A DNA stretch of 10,573 nt from Dehalococcoidia bacterium (GTDB lineage Bacteria > Chloroflexota > Dehalococcoidia > JACVQG01 > JAHKAY01), in contig JASLQE010000332.1 in the NCBI GenBank assembly GCA_030744635.1, positions 1 through 10,573 on the forward strand. Direction: 5' to 3'. Both the position numbers and the translations under genes were made by a program. The notes beneath the pieces were generated by a model. That model ran no database searches. It was not told the DNA's origin and saw nothing but the letters and a program-made list of their open reading frames with translations. Positions 6,866 through 10,573 of the stretch are shown here, piece by piece (the stretch's first letter is position 1; each line of letters starts with the position of its first letter).

Positions 6866-7716
6866 TGGGGCAGGGCCTCATAGTCAAGCTCGGCTGCCGG
6901 AGGATTCACCCTGGCTTCCGGCCTACCCACCGGTGTCTCTCCCTTGATAGATTTCACCAGGGCCATGGCGCGCTCTATCCGGCCCTCGTCCCCCTCCAGG
7001 GACAGCACTGTGGTGCCCTCTGAACCTGCAATGCCCCCCGCCGCCACGGGCACCACCTGCACCCCGGTCAGGGCCTGGAAGGCCTGGACCTCGGTCATCA
7101 CCAGGGCACCGGGGGCGGGCACCAACCCTGCAGGCAGGCCGGTGCTGTACTTGAAGCGGAAGATGCCTGAGGCGCGGGCGGCCTGCTCCACCGATGGTAT
7201 CAGCTTCTCCAGGCCCACGGGCATTATTAGATAGCTGCCCCTGGGCAGTACTACCGGCAGGGCCTCCCCTATGGTGCCTCCACGCTCCCCGGCCGCTAGC
7301 ACCCCGGCGTTCCCTTGCGGGTCCACGGCATTAGCACCCTTGATAAAGACATCCTCCTCACCGAACTCCTCCAAGGCCTCGGCGGGGGAGAGGTCGGTTG
7401 GTTTTCCATGGCGCAGTGCGATGGGCTTCATGCGGATACCGGGCGGGTTGGCAGAAAGCTCACCGTCCAGTATGATACCGGCGGCGTAGAGGTATTTTGG
7501 CTCTATCTTGACACCTGCTACCTCCTCGGCCACAAAGGCGTTGGTGGTGCCCCTGGCTATTACAATAATCCCCTTCTCCAACGCACGCCGCACCTCCGGC
7601 AAGGCTGCCACGCCCTTAGCGATGAGACGCTTGGACTCCGTAGGTGTGAGGCTAATCAGCGCCCTGACCGGACTCTCCCCTGCCCCTTGCGCCCAACCAG
7701 GATGATGATAGAACAT
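6829..7716 (-). CDS. conserved protein of unknown function, third gene of the bcrCB-like operon
   Basis: This 295-residue soluble protein has no signal peptide or membrane helix. It has clearly gene-like composition and a strong ribosome site: AAGGAGGT four to five bases before ATG 7716, so the frame open to 7812 is not used. Visible blocks are SLTPTESKRLIAKGVAALP (22-40), GIIVIARGTTNAFVAEEV (49-66), VFIKGANAVDPQGNAG (123-138), GGTIGEALP (146-154), LIMPVGLEKLIPSV (163-176) and VPVAAGGIAGSEG (222-234). The last is followed by VLSLEGDEGRIERAMALVKSIKGE, which may be a short regulatory-like strand-helix unit. Alternating Gly-rich loops and beta strands suggest a Rossmann-like or ISOCOT-type fold, as in LUD proteins and CoA-transferases, but I cannot confirm this. 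It sits where bcrA would be expected. It ends overlapping or just before the membrane protein gene, so the two are likely linked. Confidence 0.82.
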   Translation of the reverse strand: MFYHHPGWAQGAGESPVRALISLTPTESKRLIAKGVAALPEVRRALEKGIIVIARGTTNAFVAEEVAGVKIEPKYLYAAGIILDGELSANPPGIRMKPIALRHGKPTDLSPAEALEEFGEEDVFIKGANAVDPQGNAGVLAAGERGGTIGEALPVVLPRGSYLIMPVGLEKLIPSVEQAARASGIFRFKYSTGLPAGLVPAPGALVMTEVQAFQALTGVQVVPVAAGGIAGSEGTTVLSLEGDEGRIERAMALVKSIKGETPVGRPEARVNPPAAELDYEALPQWQTLHSVPPRS

Positions 7717-7735
7717 GGTTACCTCCTTACCGGTG

Positions 7736-7744
7736 ATTCTAACA
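7736..7744 (-). promoter_or_regulatory. possible extended -10 promoter before the 295-residue gene
   Basis: On the minus strand TGTTAGAAT carries the extended TG plus TAGAAT (five of six -10 bases) at 7736-7744. No good -35 lies at 16-18 bp. A start near 7729 would leave a leader of only about 13 nt holding the AAGGAGGT site. It is weak evidence for a second, internal start of transcription in the operon. Confidence 0.22.
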
Positions 7745-7820
7745 CTAAGGTTGGTGCTGTAGCAGGATGCCGGCCCACCCCAGGCATGAAGGCCCTTCCC
7801 GGGGCTTGGCAAACTGCCCG

Positions 7821-7842
7821 AAGAAATCCGGACTCCTCCGGA
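7821..7842 (-). terminator. possible weak terminator/attenuator between bcrB-like and 295-residue genes
   Basis: Read on the minus strand, two copies of the self-complementary TCCGGA (7837-7842 and 7827-7832) can form a 6-bp stem with a 4-nt loop, followed by TTTCTT (7826-7821). The stem is short and the T-tract is broken, so partial termination inside the 178-bp gap is the most it could do. It would lower expression of the downstream three genes relative to bcrCB. Confidence 0.3.
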
Positions 7843-7894
7843 CGGATATCTCTTTCAGTGCGTGTGAGAAGGGGGAGAAATCAGCCCTCAAAGG

Positions 7895-9223
7895 TTATGG
7901 ATTCTCCCCTTCCTCTTTTCCGCCGCCGGTCTCACCGATGATTTTGGTTAGGCCAAGGTTCTCAAAGAAGGACTCAAGCTGGTCCCGCACCTGGGTCTCA
8001 GACAGGTCCCGTGGGTCGCACTGGCTGCCTTCGTAGGTGGTGGTGGGTACGCCGTTTTCCTGGAGTACCCGCTTCACCTCCATCATTCCCGTCTGAATGC
8101 CGTTGCAACCGTGGTCTAGGTGGACTACCACGCCGTCCACGGAGTACTCATCTACCCGTTTCAGATGGGCTGCGGGCCGGTGTGCGGTGTAGCACATATG
8201 AGGACGGTAGTTCAGGTAGAGGTCAGCCAGGGCGTCCACGGCCTCCTCCCTGCTGCGCAGCTCAATACCCCGCTCCTTTAGGGTCTGTCCCGGCTCCCAT
8301 GACCCGTTCTCATGTTTTACCCAGGCGCCGCCGTCAAAGGTCTGGCCCCCCAGAAACACCGCTCCGTATTGTGCGGGCATCTTGAGGATATCAATGAAAA
8401 AGAAAGGGGGGATGCCATCGTGGAAGAACCGGCCGGTCTCATAGCCTCTGGCCGATATGCCCTGCGCCACCCTATCCCGTACCTCATCCAGCACCATGCG
8501 GTAGAACTCCACCCCCTCGTTCTTGTGCCTCAGGTTGGCCCAGGGCACCCTCAGGGACTGGAGGTGGCGCATATCCATCGGGGCTGGCACGGCCTTCTGC
8601 TCCTCACAGAGCCGTGCCCACAGCACAAAACACTCCCACTCATTCTCTACGCCCTCAGCCAGGGACTCATCGTCGCAGGTTTTTCCGGTAAATTTCTCCG
8701 TCCACTCAATCACATCCAGCATGCGTTGTACAAAGTAGGACCGGGTGTGCTCGGTATCCCGATAGGGGACATCCACGGTGACATGAGGAATGCCGAAGTA
8801 CTCCGCATACAGCTGGCCGGTCTTGACCATTGAAGGACAATCGTAGCTCTGAAAGACAAAGTTGGGATTTGCGGTGCCTCCCTTGGGGCTGGCCGTAGTG
8901 CTGCCCGAGTAGAGCTGTCCCAGATGACACAGCATGGATGAGCACAGGTCCCGGCCGAACCCCTTCGCCTCGGCAATCTCCATGGTCTTGATAAGCGCCT
9001 CATGGTTCTCCAGTAGCTGGTTGTAGTGAGGGCCGAAAGAGGGGTCACCGAACTTTCCGAAGCCGGAGAAAAGGCTGATTAACCCCTCTAAGAGAAGTCC
9101 CTGTATAACCAGGTCTCCCCTTTCTTCAGCGCTCCACAGCAGCTTATTACGCATGCGGCGCAGCTCTTTGGCCTTTGGCCAGCAGTCAAAGGGTCTGGTG
9201 GGGAACTCGGTTAGCGGTTTCAT
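7895..9223 (-). CDS. bcrB: benzoyl-CoA reductase subunit B-like protein (2-hydroxyacyl-CoA dehydratase family)
   Basis: At 442 residues this has the length of BcrB/BzdO. The family pairs with BcrC to form the catalytic Fe-S half of ATP-dependent (class I) benzoyl-CoA reductase; relatives are HgdB and FldC-type radical dehydratases. Cysteines in family positions are Cys94 and Cys99 (RDLCSSMLC), Cys129 (SYDCPSM), Cys344, Cys373 (LDHGCNGIQTG) and Cys402 (YEGSQCDPRDL), followed by the usual C-terminal helix DQLESFFENLG. The last dozen residues (TGGGKEEGE) are polar and probably disordered. Its ATG lies 9 bases after the BcrC-like stop and its AGGAGG overlaps that stop codon, so translation is coupled. 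The gene order C-B is that of known bcr/bzd operons. Whether it reduces benzoyl-CoA or acts on another acyl-CoA cannot be read from sequence, and no activator ATPase gene follows. Confidence 0.9.
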   Translation of the reverse strand: MKPLTEFPTRPFDCWPKAKELRRMRNKLLWSAEERGDLVIQGLLLEGLISLFSGFGKFGDPSFGPHYNQLLENHEALIKTMEIAEAKGFGRDLCSSMLCHLGQLYSGSTTASPKGGTANPNFVFQSYDCPSMVKTGQLYAEYFGIPHVTVDVPYRDTEHTRSYFVQRMLDVIEWTEKFTGKTCDDESLAEGVENEWECFVLWARLCEEQKAVPAPMDMRHLQSLRVPWANLRHKNEGVEFYRMVLDEVRDRVAQGISARGYETGRFFHDGIPPFFFIDILKMPAQYGAVFLGGQTFDGGAWVKHENGSWEPGQTLKERGIELRSREEAVDALADLYLNYRPHMCYTAHRPAAHLKRVDEYSVDGVVVHLDHGCNGIQTGMMEVKRVLQENGVPTTTYEGSQCDPRDLSETQVRDQLESFFENLGLTKIIGETGGGKEEGENP

Positions 9224-9228
9224 TTCTG

Positions 9229-9234
9229 CCTCCT
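9229..9234 (-). promoter_or_regulatory. ribosome binding site of bcrB-like gene overlapping the bcrC-like stop
   Basis: AGGAGG on the minus strand (9234-9229) shares its first two bases with the TAG stop of the upstream gene (9235-9233) and lies 5 bases before the ATG at 9223. Ribosomes ending the first gene cover this site, which should hold the two subunits near equal amounts. Confidence 0.6.
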
Positions 9235-10357
9235 ACACACCTGCTTCAAGCATTTCCAGGAAGGCCTCTATACGGGTGCGGAACTGGCCCACAGGGATGG
9301 TAGCATCCACCTCCAGCATAAGTGTGGGTATATCCGCCTCCCGCAGGGCATTCTGAATGGGAGGAATATCGTATTCATGGGGGTCGCAGAACTTCTCCAG
9401 GATGATAATCGCCCCCTTGGCCCCGTATTCCCTGGCCAGATTAACGACATGATGCAGCCGTTTCCTATCTGCGGATAAGTCCTTTATGGGGCAGGGCGGA
9501 CGATCCACATAGCGCTGCGCGATGGCGGTTAGAATATCGTCCCCTGCCGGCGCCTCACCCCAAAAGTAGCGGGTCCCCGTGCAGTGGTCATCCACCACTA
9601 TCTGCCCACCCATTGACTCCACGAAGCCCACCAGGTCGGTATCGTCGTTCTCGCTGCCCAGCAGCATCAGGCGGACGCCCGGTTTCTGCCCTTGTCGGCC
9701 CTCCATCTCCGTCAGCGCCTGACGGAGCAGGCCGTTGTGCTCCTCTTTATCCATGAACATGCTGGCCAGCACCATCTCCATGGCCTCCACCCCGTTTATG
9801 GGAGGAGCTGTGCCCCGGCGTAGCTCATAGACCTGAGTCATCAACCTACGGTTGGTGTTGTAGGTTTCGACCGCCCTCTCCAGATCCGAGTTAGATATAG
9901 AGCGACCTACCCAGCCCTCCAGGGCCTTCTGGAAATCACGCAGCTCCCCGGACAGGCAGTCCACCGCCAGGGGTAGATGGAGACTTGAGGGCATATACAT
10001 ATCGTAGCTGAACCTTATGGGAACATGCTCCAGCCAGGAGTCAAATGTCTGACGGATATGCTGGCAGGTCTGGGCATATGCTATGCCGTCAAGGTAGTCA
10101 TAGCGCCCCAGGAGCCCCTGCGCCAGGCAGTCACGGCAGTAGGCGCACCACATGCTGAACACATAGTTGTCGGTGACGCTCTGTGGCTGGTGGGAGCCCA
10201 TTATGCGCACGGGCAGCACCCCGGCGGCGTATGCCACCTCCTCGGGCACATAGGTACACAGATAGCCCATCGCCTTGCCCCCGGTACGGGACTTCCATTC
10301 TTTAGCGTACTGGTGCCTCCCCACCACCACTTGATGAAACTGCTCCAAAGCCTTCAT
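9233..10357 (-). CDS. bcrC: benzoyl-CoA reductase subunit C-like protein (2-hydroxyacyl-CoA dehydratase family)
   Basis: This 374-residue protein resembles BcrC/BzdN closely over its whole length. The matching blocks are GYLCTYVPEEVAYAAGVLPV (31-50), RIMGSHQPQSVTDN, MWCAYCRDCLAQGLLGRYDY (69-88), YNTNRRLMTQVYELR (166-180), LGSENDDTDL, VDDHCTGTRYFWGE (255-268), RPPCP (286-290), EKFCDPHEYDIP (321-332) and PVGQFRTRIEAFLEML (355-370). Cys34, Cys74, Cys77, Cys98, Cys259 and Cys324 are candidates for Fe-S ligands. In the known enzyme this subunit and BcrB hold the low-potential cluster that receives electrons from the BcrAD ATPase to reduce the aromatic ring of benzoyl-CoA. Here it is the first gene of the operon, about 60 nt after a good promoter. 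The ribosome site is only moderate (GGTGG, 4 bases before the ATG). Confidence 0.94.
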   Translation of the reverse strand: MKALEQFHQVVVGRHQYAKEWKSRTGGKAMGYLCTYVPEEVAYAAGVLPVRIMGSHQPQSVTDNYVFSMWCAYCRDCLAQGLLGRYDYLDGIAYAQTCQHIRQTFDSWLEHVPIRFSYDMYMPSSLHLPLAVDCLSGELRDFQKALEGWVGRSISNSDLERAVETYNTNRRLMTQVYELRRGTAPPINGVEAMEMVLASMFMDKEEHNGLLRQALTEMEGRQGQKPGVRLMLLGSENDDTDLVGFVESMGGQIVVDDHCTGTRYFWGEAPAGDDILTAIAQRYVDRPPCPIKDLSADRKRLHHVVNLAREYGAKGAIIILEKFCDPHEYDIPPIQNALREADIPTLMLEVDATIPVGQFRTRIEAFLEMLEAGV

Positions 10358-10425
10358 TGTACCACCATAGGTGAAACCGACAGCATGTCACCCCTGTTTG
10401 ATTCCCGTGGACGCTATAGAAAGGG

Positions 10426-10455
10426 ATAATATATCACCCCCATCATCCATGTCAA
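10426..10455 (-). promoter_or_regulatory. sigma70-type promoter of the bcrCB-like operon
   Basis: The minus strand has a perfect TTGACA (10455-10450). After 16 bp comes TATATT (10433-10428) and after 18 bp TATTAT (10431-10426), each five of six -10 bases and overlapping. Transcription would start near 10419-10421, giving a leader of about 60 nt before the BcrC-like ATG at 10357. It is the best promoter match in the window. The 15-base G-rich spacer segment may hold an operator, but I see no clear symmetry in it. Confidence 0.65.
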
Positions 10456-10523
10456 GGCGGCCCATTCAGGCCTGTTGCAGCACCGGGGCTTTGCGTATAC
10501 AATGCATAAAACGGCTGTATGGA

Positions 10524-10570
10524 TGCGGACAACTGCATAACAGGCACCTATGCTCCTGGAGTTGTCCGCA
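10524..10570. repeat. perfect 11-bp inverted repeat with 25-bp spacer upstream of the bcrCB promoter
   Basis: TGCGGACAACT (10524-10534) and its exact reverse complement AGTTGTCCGCA (10560-10570) flank a 25-bp spacer. The spacer itself can pair as GCATA (10535-10539) with TATGC (10549-10553), or as CAGG (10541-10544) with CCTG (10555-10558). It begins about 68 bp upstream of the -35. It may be a regulator site, the 3' hairpin of an upstream gene, or the end of an element outside the window; no T-tract follows it directly on the minus strand. Confidence 0.55.
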
Positions 10571-10573
10571 CCG

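Noticed and set aside
10358..10573. A tRNA or small RNA gene in the upstream gap
   Set aside because: No cloverleaf-like pairing, CCA end or T-loop sequence was seen. Only the promoter and inverted repeat are supportable.
1..10573. CRISPR array, transposon or prophage
   Set aside because: There are no regularly spaced repeats, no transposase or integrase motifs and no phage genes. Composition is even across the window.

Overview
The window looks like a piece of an anaerobic bacterial chromosome of about 60% GC. It has dense genes, short gaps and strong AGGAGG-type ribosome binding sites. The gene content is class I benzoyl-CoA reductase-type subunits, a family III CoA-transferase, a crotonase, an OFA-like MFS carrier and DUF1847. 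That content, together with frequent ATA and AGG codons, fits an uncultured subsurface or sediment anaerobe. Dehalococcoidia (Chloroflexota) is my best guess, but it rests on family content alone and is weakly supported.

Layout, left to right. At 1-603 (+) is the C-terminal part of a DUF1847 protein. At 600-1355 (-) is an alpha/beta hydrolase that meets it tail to tail. The stretch 1356-1574 has no gene and holds a cluster of GC-rich palindromes. A minus-strand operon at 4196-1575 follows, transcribed right to left: a small cysteine-rich protein resembling TIGR04076, a family III (CaiB/BaiF) CoA-transferase, and a NodB-type deacetylase. A 130-bp divergent promoter region separates it from a plus-strand crotonase at 4327-5115. 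The crotonase overlaps the end of the next minus-strand operon by 47 bp. That second operon runs from 10357 down to 5069: BcrC-like subunit, BcrB-like subunit, a conserved protein of unknown function (295 aa), a small membrane protein, and an MFS carrier. A good sigma70-type promoter lies upstream of bcrC at 10426-10455, and an 11-bp inverted repeat lies further upstream at the window edge.

How the genes may work together (inference). The MFS carrier could import an organic or aromatic carboxylate, and the CoA-transferase could activate it to a CoA thioester. The BcrC/BcrB pair could carry out a difficult reductive step or a radical dehydration, and the crotonase could isomerise or hydrate the product. 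The crotonase lacks both glutamates of the classical hydratase and keeps an aspartate as in PaaG-type isomerases. The main puzzle is that the BcrCB pair is not followed by the ATPase/activator subunits (BcrAD) that complete the known enzyme. An uncharacterised protein, a membrane protein and a transporter occupy that position instead. The real substrate is therefore open.

I saw no rRNA, tRNA, CRISPR array, transposase or integrase. No stretch over 300 bp is without a gene.
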